A stretch of 64,000 nt of DNA from NCBI GenBank assembly GCA_000469685.2, contig LS997562.1, forward strand, positions 22,636,652-22,700,651, read 5' to 3'. Shown here piece after piece: positions 11,901-25,000 of this stretch. Position 1 is the stretch's first letter. Each line of letters begins with the position of its first letter. The notes under the pieces are model-generated. The model was given only the letters and a program-made list of their open reading frames with translations, searched no databases and had not been told where the DNA came from. The stretch is from Haemonchus contortus (lineage: Eukaryota > Nematoda > Chromadorea > Rhabditida > Trichostrongylidae). The position numbers and the translations under genes are program-made.

Positions 11901-14900
11901 AATGTAATAGGGACATATATTTGTACAAACAATCTGGCATTTCCTTTCGATCAATATAAATTGAAACTATTTTATTCTAATAATGACTAACACTTTTTAT
12001 GACTAAGAATCTTTGTGACCTGAGTTCATACATTACAAAAATTTTGACCCACTTAAAAGAATCAGACTTAGTGAGACGGTCGAAATTGCTTCACATCCGC
12101 GGAGTGATAAATTTTCTTACCTTGCCTTGCCAAAGAAAATAGCCTTACAGCCTTAAATACCTTACAGAAGTATAATGGCATTAGGACCATAATAATCATG
12201 CGACGCTTATTCCTTGAAACTTCCGTTTCACATGAAAAGTTATAATTCAGTATGAACCGTGCTTCCAGTTCAGTGAGAACCGCATCCTCCCGGAAGAATC
12301 TTCTAGGGGAGTTCAAAAAACGCATGTTTGAAAACAGTTACCGTTCCGGAATTTTGGTTTAAATTGGGGTTAGATTTACCGATGCAGCCTTTTCAAAAGA
12401 GTTTTAATTCTGGCGAGAGCGCCAGTTTCACACTTCACCACACCACATAGATTAGCCAGAGCCAATGATGCCTTTAGTTCTGCATGAATCTGAATTCCGA
12501 TGCCGAAATCTGCGTTGATGGTCGTTAGGGATATTCACGTAAAGCAGACCTCTTGAAAATTTCGGATCAACAGAAGAACTGATAATCCTTTCATCCACTC
12601 TACCCAAATGCTCTTTTTGGGAGCATCTACAGTTAACACAATCAGTTCTGTAAGAACCACCATTTTCAGTGGGCATTCACCTGGGAGTGTCCCGAAAATC
12701 GTATGTTTGATGTACATACCGTTCCGAAATTTTCGCTCGAACTCAATTGCCAGATTTACTAATGATCTATTCCTTGCTGAGAGATTACCAAGATCTGCAT
12801 GCATAAATGGTACCGCGTCTTCTTTTCATTCAGATGTCAGTTGCAACAAAACTAATTCAACCACCAAAATATGGAAATCAGCAGGATGGGTCATGGTCTT
12901 TTGATAGTGGTGTTAACAACAGTCGAGAACAATAATAAAAACCATTCAAAATTTCTTTCGGTTTTGTTGGTCTAGGTTGATGAGTCATAGAGAAGGCGAT
13001 GTGGAGCTAACAAAGAAAAGAGGGTAACCATCAACGGTGTTAGTGATCCTGAGATCCTTAGTTGATGATACTTTTCTATACAGAAATGCTGGAGGGGGAA
13101 AGGGCAGTACGCAATGGAACTCAATATGTTGTGTCTCTTACGCTCCGATAAATAAATTCAAAAGAAAATGACGGGTCAGCCGATCGCTTCCACTTTGCCT
13201 CAGGAACGAGGGGAATTTTCACTGCGCGTTATTAGACTGAAATAGTGAAATGAGAAGAGAATTAAGGAAGAAGAAATGAAAAAAATGAATGGGGTAGCCT
13301 TGTACAGTGTCAGTAAGAAGTCCCAGGGTCGCATTACTGGCTTCTTTATATACTCACTACATTACGCAGAACTCACTCCACTCCATTAACCTACCCACCC
13401 TTTAACTGATTTATATGTAAAGAAGGAAATGTAAGAGTTTCATTGAGAGAATGGGTTTTCCATATCACTACCTATCATACCTTTATCGTAATCATGAACG
13501 TTTGCGGACGGACACACCGACATACCGACATACCGACAAACCGACATACCGACAAACACACAAACCGACAAACCGACACACCAAGTTTCTGCTTTATAAT
13601 AAGAGAGATATCAAGTTTTCAGATGATAATGGCCTGGAGTTTTGGTTCTCACTCCCAGTAACCATTCGATCCTATCCTCTATACTGGAGTGATTCCAGAT
13701 ATCGAATAGTTACTGCGTGCTAACTCACCGTTCGGCACTCTCCGAATCCTCCACTTGGTGACCAACCATCTTCCGTACAAGTTAAGGTGGATACACCAGC
13801 AACGGAAAGTCCCAGATCACAAGTAAGAGTGGCTGTTGCCGATGGCATGTACGGTGCCAATGAATTGTAGATGACCTAAAATCGTTATTTCTGGCTATGT
13901 TCCGCATCCTATGTCAATACAATCTCTCTAAAGACGAATTAAAAAGCAAGAAACAAAATGAATGTGAAGAAGTATGCTTTTTAGATTCAATGCCGTTTTT
14001 TTAGGACATAAGCGGCCCCTTCCCCCCCCCCCCCCCCAACCCGTATTTGGCTATTTGGCTCCCATTCAGAATCCAATGGCGTCTTGAACGCTTATGTTTC
14101 GTATACATACAATGACCTGTGGTGGCCAACCAATGTACAAATCAGTCATTTTATCCTCCCAGACGAGTCTGATACCAATCAACCAACCTGGGGAAAGCGG
14201 AACACTTCCTCGGCCTAAGCGATTATCCGGATTTTCCTGTTGACACTGTACCTCCTCCGCTTTGAACAGCGCGCAGGATATGCGCTTTTAAAAATATAAT
14301 AAGCATCTTCAGCTGTTCTGGCTTTCAGAGTTTCAGATAACGAACGTGCTGGAATCCCGTTCCCTTCCTATACACAGTCCGCGTCCCTGCTCCCCTGTCT
14401 TCCCGTAGCGCTGCAGATAAACTAGAATCGTAAAAAATTCATCTCCAGGGCCTTAACACTTAGGTTTATATAATAAATTTGCTTGAAACTCTTATCCAGA
14501 TCCACACTTCCTTTACGAGCTGACCAGTCAGAGGGAAAGTCAAGACTCTCCTCCTAAAAATTGCCCATTTAGATTGATATTTTCGATGTATTAGCATAGG
14601 CGAGGCGGAAATCTTCTACTTATCACAAAATTTCGCAACCAAATAAATTAGTAAGTAGGTGGCATGTGTGGGGTATTGCCGATTATCTATCTTTTGAATT
14701 ACTAGTTTTACAACAGCATGACCACAACAGCAGATGAAATATTCAAGTTGACGGAAACCTGGCTCACCCTGCCTGGGAACTTCACTTCGAGCGGAGGACA
14801 TTTCGGTCGAAAGTTCGACTGGCAGACACCCAATTTTCGACTCCATCGGCCACTAATGCAGATAGCGTCAACCGTGCCGAACACGTTGAATCCAAGATTG

Positions 14901-17120
14901 CAAACCACCGTGACATGAGTGCCTTGTAGAAATCGTCCTGAAAGTTTTTGTGATTAATTTCAACTGCGTCGAAAACCTCAAGGTCATTCCCATTGGTCCC
15001 CTCCCATTCGGGTTCCATTCAGGGGGTGTTAGGTGTTTTGAGTGGTACAAAACCTATACAAAAAATTAGCGGTGATACATATCAGTACTATCAAAATTTC
15101 AGATTAGTCTGGCACCATTCAACCAACTCCGGGAGGGATGGAAGGCTCGGTGGAGCAGAGCGGGTATCGATTCGGGATTTGATACCCGAATCCTTTGCGT
15201 ATGGCAGTGCGCAACTGTCACTACACCATTAATGGTCTTAATTTGTAGAAGTTCTTGCGACTAGCTCCCACTAGTAGTAAATGATCTGGGCCGTCGGAAA
15301 AAACATCAACCAGCGATGGCTCTCGATATTGGGGGTAACGGAACTTTTCCCCGATCGCGGCATTCTCCCTTGCGGCATGCGGCAAATGCCACTGCAATTA
15401 CCGTACTCACCCCGCCTCCCGCCAATCGATAGAACGCGATATTTTTCCTTGACTGGCTTGCTTTTTCATTGGATTTGATCGTTTTTTTCTTCTGTTTCTT
15501 TTTAGTTTTCATGTTTATTAGACTTGATTAATTATAGTGACTCCTCCTATATAAACGACGATCAAGACCACATTGGAATTGAAAAGAGCGGCCAGCCTTT
15601 TCAAATAACTAAAGGACTCCCTACCTCACAAATTGCGCGCTCCAATCTTCCATCGCAATCCTGCGATAGGCGGCGGGTGCGGCGTGTGCGACGCCGTGTT
15701 AGGGGAGAAGTTCCCGGACCCCAGAAAACGACATGCTAACCAAACCCAACAGAATAACCCAGACCTTAATCTACAACCTCTGTACTTCAACGTGGCATTT
15801 CCTTTTGCCTATTTAGACCGCTGAGAGGACAAGATTGCCTTGCTCTATCTAACACCCCTTCCTCATTTGAGGACAGAATTTGAATTTCCACGACGAAAAT
15901 GAAATCGTGTGACGTAAAGCAAAACAAAATGAATCACCTCCTACAGCTAGTGTACTGTAGATGAGCTGCCCATCAGTTATCCCTCCTAGAGCAGCGCATT
16001 CTTGTGATGCCGATGATACTGCTGTTGCGGATCCACTGTTCACGACAGAATCTAAAAGTGAATTCATTTCAATCTTCTTCTCAGCCTTCGCCATTCATTT
16101 TTCCTCATCTTTTTTTTGATCAACCACGGATGACATTCTCGCTCTCTTCACCGAATTTTGAATCGGTCATGAAAGCTCAGAATTTTCTTACTCTTCTTCA
16201 CTTACTACCACCTATTCTAGCAATTTTTCCCCTATTTTCACTGTTTTTTATTCTGGGAACATTTCTAACCGACCCCCTCATCTTACCCCAGACTCATTTC
16301 TTGTGACACATCCTCACCGTTCCGAACCCACTTACCCTCTAACTCCCTTAGCCTCTCAAACGGATCTTCCGCGTCTTTCCTAGCTCCCTTCCTCCGGGAG
16401 ACGTCTCACTCTTCTCTCTTTCCCCAGAGACCTGCTCTCATATTTCATTCTCTCTATTCTTTATTCCATCTTACCCTCAATAACTTACCATTTCGTTTCA
16501 CGCAATAACCAAGTCCAGTAGATGGATACCATCCCGTTTTGACACAAAGCACTGCACTCTGTCCACCACCCAGATAACCAGGGTCACACACGAGTGTCGC
16601 TGTTGTCCCTATGGAATATATAGTGGATGGAGGTGATGAATAGGTGATCTGAATCAGTGAATCTGTAGGCTAATCGCAACCATTAGAGGATGAAGAGCTG
16701 GGAAACTTGGCTTACAAACCCTGCCATTCGCTATCGCATTGATGGGTAGACAAGTCTTCTCCGGTGATAGCGGATGCACCACCGATCCATTGTCTGACCA
16801 TCCATAGCAGAGAATCTTTCCTTCACGAGTATAACCAGGAAACGATGCAGTTGGGTCCAAGGAGTAAGCGTAGGCTGAAATGTCATGTCAGAGTGATAAA
16901 AGAGATTGCCTGAAATGAAGACGATACCCAGTGACGAGCCGAACCCTCGCACGAATCGGAATACTGGTCGTTCGGCTCCGCAGTCTCCAAATCGTCGAAC
17001 GCAATAGAAATCGCTGTGGATGTCGGTGAATCCCTCGGGAACGCCGATAACATTTTCTTGGTGGACGATGGCACCTGGAATAAGGTCGACCTGGAAGACG
17101 TACTGGCATCTAGGTAGGTT
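8902..17120 (-). CDS. Multi-CCP (sushi) extracellular protein with N-terminal region of unknown family, six modules, 5' end not found
   Basis: Exons: 16928-17120 (the acceptor could also be at 17109), 16720-16874, 16489-16648, 15938-16051, 14768-14937, 13729-13875, 10798-10981, 10028-10087, 9752-9838, 9444-9572, 9274-9380 and 8902-9066 with stop TAA. All exon lengths agree with the required phases. The first two exons encode about 100 residues with several Cys and a segment ending GYTREGKILCYGWSDNG, loosely reminiscent of DUF5648-like Y/G repeats; I do not assign a family. Six CCP modules follow, starting at CLPINAIANG and ending LGTCIPISGG, each with four Cys and mostly a Trp or Phe before Cys 4. 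No upstream signal-peptide exon was identified, so the protein is 5'-incomplete. The terminal exon reads into a stop 10 codons after the last Cys, but a weak GT (GTCCTG) just after the last Cys would splice in phase 1 to the exon at 8429 and extend the protein by nine modules. Introns host SINE-like copies, a foldback and microsatellites. Confidence 0.75.
10487..10764. repeat. GC-rich foldback (inverted repeat) element in intron
   Basis: A left arm at 10487-10517 (contains TCGTCGAAACTAGGTCAC) is complementary, with a few mismatches, to a right arm at 10729-10764 (contains GTGACCTAGTTTCGACGGA). The interior is also GC-rich and partly self-complementary. It lies only 34 bp from a CCP exon (10798-10981). 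It has no coding capacity and resembles a MITE or foldback element. No target-site duplication was resolved. Confidence 0.6.
11834..11891. repeat. Two tandem short GC hairpins
   Basis: ATGCCCGGC-TAC-GCCGGGCAT (11871-11891) is a perfect 9-bp stem with a 3-nt loop. A variant copy, GCCCAGCTAACGCCGGGC, lies about 38 bp upstream. Both are followed by a pyrimidine stretch and TATGTAAT or AATGTAAT, so this is a two-copy tandem unit in an intron. The role is unknown; it may be the end of a transposon. Confidence 0.5.
12240..12790. repeat. Diverged direct duplication in intron
   Basis: The stretch around 12255-12400 (GTTACCGTTCCGGAATTTTG...AGATTTACCGATG) is echoed at about 12640-12770 (ACATACCGTTCCGAAATTTTC...AGATTTACTAATG). 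Spacing is about 390 bp and identity is moderate. No protein is recognisable in either copy. Confidence 0.35.
13508..13582. repeat. (CCGACAWA)n microsatellite, copy of a dispersed repeat head
   Basis: This is a run of CCGACA, TACCGACA and AACCGACA units. Its reverse complement (ACTTGGTGTGTCGGTTTGTCGG) matches the heads at 20670, 22138, 61376 and 63426, so it belongs to one dispersed repeat family and is not a random simple repeat. Confidence 0.6.
15100..15232 (-). repeat. tRNA-derived SINE-like copy
   Basis: On the minus strand the stretch reads as a degenerate tRNA-like head, with an A-box-like segment near TGGTGTAGTGACAG and a B-box-like GGGTATCAAATCCC, followed by a body shared with copies at 17.2, 18.2 and 36.5 kb. 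Only part of the body is kept; a separate body-only copy may lie at about 14060-14215. Confidence 0.45.
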
Positions 17121-17183
17121 CTGAATCACAAATGATAAAGATGAAGGATAAAGTCCTTGGGCCTTAATCATTCCTTTTTAAGG

Positions 17184-17421
17184 GTTGCGCCCTGCATTCC
17201 ATTTCCATTCAGAATCGCGGTTGGTCTATACAATGATTTGCGAAGATCAGCCGTTGTACAAGTCTGTGCTTTTATCTCCCAAACCGGTCTGGTTCTACGC
17301 CGAGTCTGGAGGGATGAAAAGCTTGTTTAGCCCAGATGGATATCGGACCGAGATCCGATCTCGTGACTATGTTCGTGTGAGTGTGTGGTAGTACGCCTGT
17401 TGTCACTACTCCACTTCCGCC
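17184..17421 (-). repeat. tRNA-derived SINE-like copy
   Basis: The body begins with TTCCATTTCCATTCAGAATC, continues through a CCGGTCTGGTTCTACGCCGAG segment, and ends in the tRNA-like head (plus strand TGTTGTCACTACTCCACTTCC). It aligns by eye with 18145-18317 and 36440-36716. It lies just upstream of the first recognised exon of the six-module CCP gene. Confidence 0.5.
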
Positions 17422-18144
17422 CAAAAAGTCAACTTATATGGATTGAATTCTCGTGTTTCGGCTTTTCAGTTGATGAATTTGTGGATAGATTTATTGTTAA
17501 GCACCGAAGTAGATGAATCAAAAGAAAGTAATAAATCAAAATCAGAATTCCCTTCCAAATTTCTATGCAGCTCACCGTCACTCTTTCTAACATTTGTACT
17601 GAGTTGTAGTGTGCAAGGACCGAGTGTACAGCTACCGGGGGTTCTTGCTAACAAGACGACAATGTCGTCGCGGTCCACCAAACCTCTGAATAAAAGCCTG
17701 TCATATTAAGGTAGCTCTAGAAGTCGAGTCCACTGAAGGATTTGAAAGTTACCTTCGGTAGCCTTCATCGGCGAGATCTTCGTCTGAGATCCGATATATC
17801 AGAGAGCCGTTTGATTCACGGGTCCATACCGTTACAGCAGCTGAAGTTACAGCATTACTATTACGAACTTATTCATATGTACTACATTTAGGTATTTCCT
17901 GAATGCCCATTGTGGCAGGTGAAGGCTTTCTATACGCTTGTGGAAGTTGCCATATCGGACTGTTAAATGCCCACACAAATCAGTGAGGAATATTTATTAT
18001 TATATTATTTATATACTTAGGTTATTATAATATCTAGGTCATTACGCCATTGTAGGAGGTTTCTCATAGAACCTGAGTGGTAAACATAAAAGGATAAAAG
18101 GATGAAGTTTTTTGACGTTAATCAATCCCCGTCTGAGGGATGCG

Positions 18145-18317
18145 CCCCCGCACTCGACTTCCATTCAGAACCGTAGTGGCGTAATGAGTGCGTATGTGGA
18201 ATTTACCAATGACTTGCGGTGGCTTGGTTGGCCTAGGCGGGTACCGATCTGGGATTTGACCCCCTGACCGTACGTGTGTGGTAGAGCGTCACTTGTCACT
18301 ACACCACCTCCGCCCCA
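18145..18317 (-). repeat. tRNA-derived SINE-like copy (best preserved)
   Basis: Read on the minus strand: GGAGGTGGTGTAGTGACAAG (A-box region), then GGTCAGGGGGTCAAATCCC (B-box region), then a body ending with the complement of CCGCACTCGACTTCCATTC. The spacing of the two boxes is that of a tRNA promoter, and there is no complete tRNA fold. Confidence 0.55.
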
Positions 18318-21300
18318 GTGTTGAACATACATCAATTATACCTCTACATAGTTGGCCCACATGCTGACTTCTTATAGAAGGCCCATCATCCCATATTTAA
18401 GTATCCAATCGATTCTTAATTACTGGCTGTTTACTTATAGGTACATGTACAGACTCAGCCCTGTTCCGTCCTCCTAGATATTTGACAACATTGAACCGAT
18501 TCATGTAACCCCTAGAGGTTGAAAAGAAAGCTCAGTTGATCCAAGCATGTAAAGCCGATTAGCCCGCAGTAGAGCTTCCAGACAGTTGAATGAAGTGGTG
18601 CCATGCGATATACTATCCCTCCATTTCCACCCTATAGAACCCCTCACCCTTGGCTAAACTTCGTATTCATGTGGATATGGCTAAGAAAGAGGACTCATGA
18701 CTAGTACGATAGCTCAAACTCCAAATCTTTCACTGTGTTCTTCCTGCGAGATAAAAGGGAAAAAAGCCTCATGAATGTGCATCGACTGGAGCTCGATATT
18801 CATGAGAATAACCGTAACCTTAAGACATTGAGTGAAACTTCCCCCTTCACAAGGGAAACCAAATGAACTCGCAAGTTTGGTGTCATTTATCTGAGAGATG
18901 TGAGCTGGATTGATCTTGCGAATCTTGCCTGTTCTGAAACTTGGTATATGGCCGGTTCTGAGCGCTCTACGATGGTGACCCAGTGATCCATGATTATTTC
19001 CCGACAGTTCATTTCCCTTTCCTTTTCCATTTTGTGTATGGATATGATCCTTGTTTTTTCATGGTATTATAGTAGCCTAATTGTAACGGCACATGAAACG
19101 ATTAGCCAAATCCCCGGTAAACAGGAGATATACTAGGATTTTTCCGTGCGTAAACTATACACTGATCATGGTATTTAGTCTCTATTAGGACCAGTTTTCA
19201 AAATAATGACAAAAAAACTTGTCCTTTGAGCTGATTTTTTTGTAATGTGGGAAAAATCAGTTATATGGGTCAAGCCTTATTTGATGGTGAGCAGCTGAAA
19301 AAGACTAGTTTTGTTCAATTCACTTTTATGAATGTCCACTCAAAAGGCTCAAAGAGGATTGAAGGATTGGCGGAGAATAATACCCACGTGCCCTTTGATC
19401 AACTTTCCCATTTCCTATTTTGAATTCCCCTCAGACTTAAGATTACTCTCACTGCTTACATACTCATCCCCTTCACGCAGTAAAGAGCAGCCTCAGTTTT
19501 TGCGTCCACGTAGGCTTGGTTGCCAGTTCAGCTCACCTGGACACAGACCTGCTATGACCATTGCAAGTCGAGAGAGGATGTGATAAAAGGCCGGCTTTGG
19601 AAGTAAAACAAAAAGCTGTGGTTACCTAATTGAGAAGGAGCCCTGGAATTTGGGCATTCTGGAGATTGTGAAAAAGTCAGATGGATGACTCGAATAAGTA
19701 GCACAATCGCAAAATTCATGTCATCAATAGCTGAAGATACCTGAAAAGCAAACGTCTTCCTTAAGATATCGAATTAGTATCTGGAAAATTTATCGGAAGC
19801 AGCGAAAATTTGGGTCCAAACAAGAGCAAAAACCATTTTTAAACGGTAAACAAAGTTCCTTATAGGGAAAACCCCATTACAAGTAACAGGGCAGAAGTGA
19901 AGCTAAGGGTACAAACGGACTGACTGCAAAGGCAATACCCTTTAATATACTTTCAGACATCTTGAGACTCTTAATGAAAAGCAGAGGCATGGTTCATCGA
20001 GAGGTATCACATGCAGCCAGTAGCAGTAGTACCTAGAGTAGTAGCTAAAAAAGGGTGGGGGCTGGGAGGAGGCTCACAAATAAGTGTCGATCATTGTCGA
20101 TCTTGAAGTGCAGTGCATACTCAGGCTTTCATTTTATAGGAGCGATCGGAGAAATTTGTATTCCTCACAAAATTTTTCGAAGAAAAAATTCCAATTAAGT
20201 GACTCTTCTTTAGCGCTCTTTTCTTTTTCTTTCTTTGATAATGTTCAACTATCTATCATGCGAGAGTATACAAAGCATAATTATTGAGTAGTTTAGGTTG
20301 TGATTTGAACCCCATGCTACCAAGGAATAACGGCTTCTCCTTTTCGCCATTCTAATCCCCTCTATATTGAATTATACAAGCATAAGGCAATGAGGACGTC
20401 TCTATCAAGGATCAAGTCGGAACTTCCCCTAAACAGTCACCAGGGAAACTTAGCGCCACGACTGAAGTCCACAATGTTATCGCTAGCAAAATGGTTTCAA
20501 AAGGGTCATCAAGCAGTGCGAGAGAGTTCTAACATCTATCCAAGAACTATATTAATTAATCCGTTCACCTATTTAATTATTTATAATCTTGTTTTCTCAA
20601 CCCGATGAGAAAAACAGCAGCAACGGAAAACGATTTGGGAAAACAACCAAGCTATCCTAGTTATATAATCGGCTAAGTGTGTCTGTTTGTGTGTTGGTGT
20701 GTGTGTGTGTGTGTCCGACCGGAAGTTCATAACTCCGGTCCCATTGTAGCTAAAGCATTCAAATTTGATAGGGAGATAGATGGCGGAATGGGAACACTGA
20801 TGGTAGGTGATTGGAAGTGACAACTATCGATAGAAACTGATAAGGAGCCTTAAAAGGCAAAAGCCTGAGTATCCGTAACTCCCTTCGTATTAGCGGTGAA
20901 GCCTTGGCACTTGGGCAGATGGTGTAGGATGTGAAAGGTCCGTTAGTGATTGGTGACAGAGAATGATAACAAGTGATAGGGACTAATGAGAAGTCACAGA
21001 AGGCGAGAGGCACTAGATCTGTAAATAATGGAATCTTGGAAATTTTATAGATTATGTGAGATGTGACAAGATCGTAGGTACTCGGTGACGGGATCGAGAA
21101 TGGTTGGTGCCAGACCAGGGCCTGATAAAACAGTTAACGGCTAATGAAAATCCTAGAAAGCGTAGAGCCACTATAATAATGGTATTAATAGTGGAGCCTT
21201 GACAGTTTGGCATGTGATGTGGAGTATGGCGGGATAGTAGAAGACCGATGATAGGAAATGGTAACAGCTGATAACGACTGATAAGAGCACTTACCAACCG

Positions 21301-21769
21301 AATTGACCTTCTGTGGTATTTACGATGTATAATATTTATGATTACGACTATTACATAGATTACGACCGCTAAGCAAGGTATGTAACTCGGTGGAGATCAA
21401 GGTTACTTCATGTTTTGATATCATTTACGAGAAAGCTCATCCGACCGCCAATAGTTGGCTATTCTCAACTACTGATGTACCCGTGAAGGGAAGAGGCTCC
21501 AGTGATAACGACTTCTGACAATGGTGTTGTCATCATTTGAGAAGATTTGTGAGTACTTCTCAATTCTTTTGTTGCCTACCAGTTAAACCTTTAATGGTTC
21601 TAATTTTCAAGATGAAGAGCAACCGAATGACACTTTTAATCGTAGGCGTAAGCATCGGCACACCCTAAATACCACTGGCGCTGTTCTGCTTATGCCAGCT
21701 CCACTCTTTTTGGGTCCTATGTCAAAGTTGTCTAGAGTGTGTCGGATTTCGTGTTCAGGAAAGCATCAT
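18318..21769. other. Intergenic or long-intron DNA without recognised gene
   Basis: Short ORFs only. At 20670-20720 there is a (TG)n/TGTCTGTTTG stretch of the dispersed repeat family. At about 20870-21010 and 21150-21290 there are two diverged tandem copies sharing GGTATTARYRGTGRAGCCTTG and GATAAC...TGATARSGACT. I see no domain or RNA gene. Confidence 0.45.
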
Positions 21770-22033
21770 TGGCTGCTTTCATAGTCCGCCGGCCGGCCGA
21801 CGTGCACGAGGCAGTGCTAGGGGGGAGGAGGGCGGCAGACGGCCGGTCGAGGGGTTGAAAACAAAGAAGAACAGGATCAAAAACCAAGCAACTAGGGGCT
21901 CGTAAGAATGGTTTTTGATCTTGTCTCTCCTTGTTCACAGCCCTTCGAGGGTCTGACCGACCGTCTGCCGCCCTCCTCCCCCCTAGCACTGCCTCGTGCA
22001 CGCCGGCCGGCCGGCGGACTATGAAAGCAGCCA
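21770..22033. repeat. 264-bp GC-rich near-palindrome
   Basis: The left arm from 21770 (GGCTGCTTTCATAGTCCGCC...) is the reverse complement of the right arm ending at 22033 over about 85 bp, with few mismatches. Complementarity continues inward (GATCAAAAACCA pairs with TGGTTTTTGATC), so almost the whole 264 bp can fold back on itself. The arms are rich in GGCCGGCC and GGGGGGAGGAGGGCGG. The mirror-image ORF readings on both strands are a by-product of the palindrome. It may be a foldback transposon or a hairpin precursor; no protein is encoded. Confidence 0.8.
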
Positions 22034-25000
22034 TTCGTTCCGAAAATTGGAGGGGGGGGGGGCGGTTGCCAAATACTAGAACTTAAAGATGGAAGAAAGC
22101 CCAGGCGGTCCGTCCGTCTCTATATATAGAGCGGTAATTTTGTGTGTCTGTTTGTATGCCCATTTGTGCGTCCTTCCGAAAGTCACGTAGGCTCAAACAG
22201 TTATGAAATGGGAAGTCAACCGATACTGTTCATATTGGTCCTCTAACAAGTCGTAGGTAAGCGGTAGTGGGCAGGCCCAACTGGTATAAAATACAATGCA
22301 AAACAACAAATACACGATCTCTTAGGTACGGAGACTTGGCCTTATACGTTCACATCCTAACCGAAACCCACAAATTGTTAAGTTTATTAAGGAAGTAATA
22401 GTAGTAGTAATAATTAAAGACAGTCTCTGAGGCAGTTCAAACAATCCCCAATTGGGAAAACAGTTGGAGCTGATTTCTCTTCCTTCGACTATTCTCATTA
22501 GGATTTACAATCCGAAAAAGATAGTTGTTTCTTCGACTAGGATTTTCCAGGCCCAGGAATACCCCAGGATTCGAATAGGTACTGAAGAGAGCAATCCACA
22601 TACCCTATAAAAAGATCGCGGAAAATTGATTACAAAACTGGCAATCCAACGATTACAAGACTCAAAGTGAAGGAAAAGAAAATGTACTGATAGCAATGGA
22701 GTTGTTCTAGCCTTGTGAGCTATAATACATTCAAAATACTCATTTTCGACAATAAGCGCGATTTCAGCTTTTTTTCGGAAGGAGGAATTCTTTGAAGAAG
22801 ACAGCTTCTTGAAAAACACCCGTAAAAAAGAAGTATTGGACGCCAATTTTATTTCTTTTTTTACCCTGGATGATGGAATGGTGGCTGCAGTGCAAGGCTA
22901 CTACCTTACCCCCTCTCTATCCTCCCTCCCTACCCTCATATTTAATATGGGGATTTACTTGGAATTTATGAAGGTAGTAAAGCATACGAAGTATTGGGAA
23001 TCGTTATTCTTGACAAACTTCCTTCAACTAGCAATTTTGCCTCAACTATTGATTCTTCAGAGAATGCGGAATCTGATGGTGAGCTTGGAACGTACTTTCA
23101 CAATGGTAGGTAGCCCACGTTTAACGGATTGCTGCCATGAAATTTTCCTTCTATAAAGCTTTCAAGCCATAAAAGGGCTGTAAATAGCCACCCGAAAAGC
23201 AGGTGAGGAAATGATTGAGAGCCTCTCAAAAATACCTTTTAAATACCTAATAGTAAGCAGAAGTGCCTTTTACGTTTCATGCCTGCCAGAAGTAAGATAG
23301 ATGACGATAATTGAGGTCTGAACGTTACGCATAGCAGAGGCAATTTAGCACTCAATCGCTTGTTTCTTTCCGGTTGACATTGACGGCTACTAAAGTAGCG
23401 TATAGAGCTATGGAAGTACTTTTGCACAACCAGCATGATATATACGTGGAAAAATGCGAAAGGAAAGGAAGTGTCGCCTCGTGATTTCAACAGACAGACC
23501 GCATCCGGTTCAATACGTAGCGATATCCAAATAAATACATAACGCTAAAATGAGGTCATGATGAGTGCCAGCGCAAAACCGAGCCTATACATCTCGTTAA
23601 GATCATCACAGGTAGATTGCAGAATCTCTAGCAAAGTTCCCGTATAGATGCAGCATTCTGGGTTCCATGCTTCTCTCGTTGAACCCGGATCATTGGAGCT
23701 ATTGGAGTCCGGACTGGGCGTAAATGTCTGACGAAAAAAACCAATTCTATGGATCCTATCATTTACCTGCTTTTTTAAGACTAGTTAGACGGGAGCTTGT
23801 GATTGACCAGAAGGAATAAAAGTTTTAGCTGTGAAAACGACTGTTTATTGTAAGTCTTGTAGCATTCTTACAAGGCTGGCATGGGCTAAATTTCAGTCAC
23901 GGACGGGGCTCGAACCCGTACTTGTGCTCTCTTGCCACAGTGCTCCTTATCCACTGACTCTTCTGTAAAAATGATGAAGATGAGCTCCTTATTTAGAGGC
24001 GCCGCGTACTCGACTTCCACCACGAATCAATTACCGGCTCGAACCCATTTTGAGCCTACGCACTGATTTGATAGGTCCCCACTGGTAGCGACATGTATTT
24101 TTACCTCATAGAGTTAGATGCGGCTGGTGGCAATGGTTCGGTCAAGTCGACAACTTTAAAAAACTCCGCATGGCTGAAAGAAGCTCTATCAGAACCAGAT
24201 TCTACTATACTTCACTCAGGCCTATCCCCTCTTAATTTCTTTGACGTCCGAATGGTCCCAGCAGTGTATCCAGAAGAATCGCTTCTTACAATGTAATACT
24301 ACTACCCTTCTAGAAATTAATCGGTGCTACTGGTAACACCAGAGAATAACTCCAATGAAATCTATGTCTCATGTCACAACCTCTTGGTGGAGAGGTTTTT
24401 CAGGGGTTCTCAGTCCAAGCCTGAGCCGAAAAAAGAAAGCAACCATCCCATACAGTTAGCTGGAATCTGTTGTGTCAGACTTCTGAATGCTCTTTGTAGA
24501 TAATTTAGCTCATAAGTAATGCTTGCTGTCTACGCTGGATGGAATCGAAAAGAAGAAGGAACTGAAACACGACCAGTCGAAAGGTAATGGTTCAAGGAGA
24601 AAATCCAGTGAAAGAGTCATTAATTTTGGAAAAAACGTCCCGACTTCAGTGGGTAAAAATACTGGAATAGTAGAGCGCTATAGAATTGAAAGTAAAGCAT
24701 CAAGTTGATTGACTAATCCCAGCTTTTCTCCGACAGACCGGAAAAGGGCATAGGTATGTTCTAACACGGACTGTGACCTTGTTTTTAGGCCTCTGCAACA
24801 AAGTACAGCGCAATCATCTGATGGCCTGTCCGGTTGATCCAATAACCTATTACTTTCACCTAGACTTGACAAAAAGTTACTAGAACTTTACTACGAGCTG
24901 TAATTAGAGGAAAAAAACATTGGCTAAGAGAAATGGATAGTCGTATGAATAACACCTGTATGATGGTTTAGGTGTGTTTGTGAGGGGCCGGATCCAAGCG

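Noticed and set aside
21732..22034. 100-codon ORF in the GC-rich segment
   Set aside because: It is a by-product of the palindrome, whose reverse complement reads almost the same.
23895..23962. Possible tRNA gene on the minus strand
   Set aside because: The B box and T arm are perfect, but the acceptor stem does not pair and no normal D or anticodon arm forms; treated as tRNA-derived repeat.
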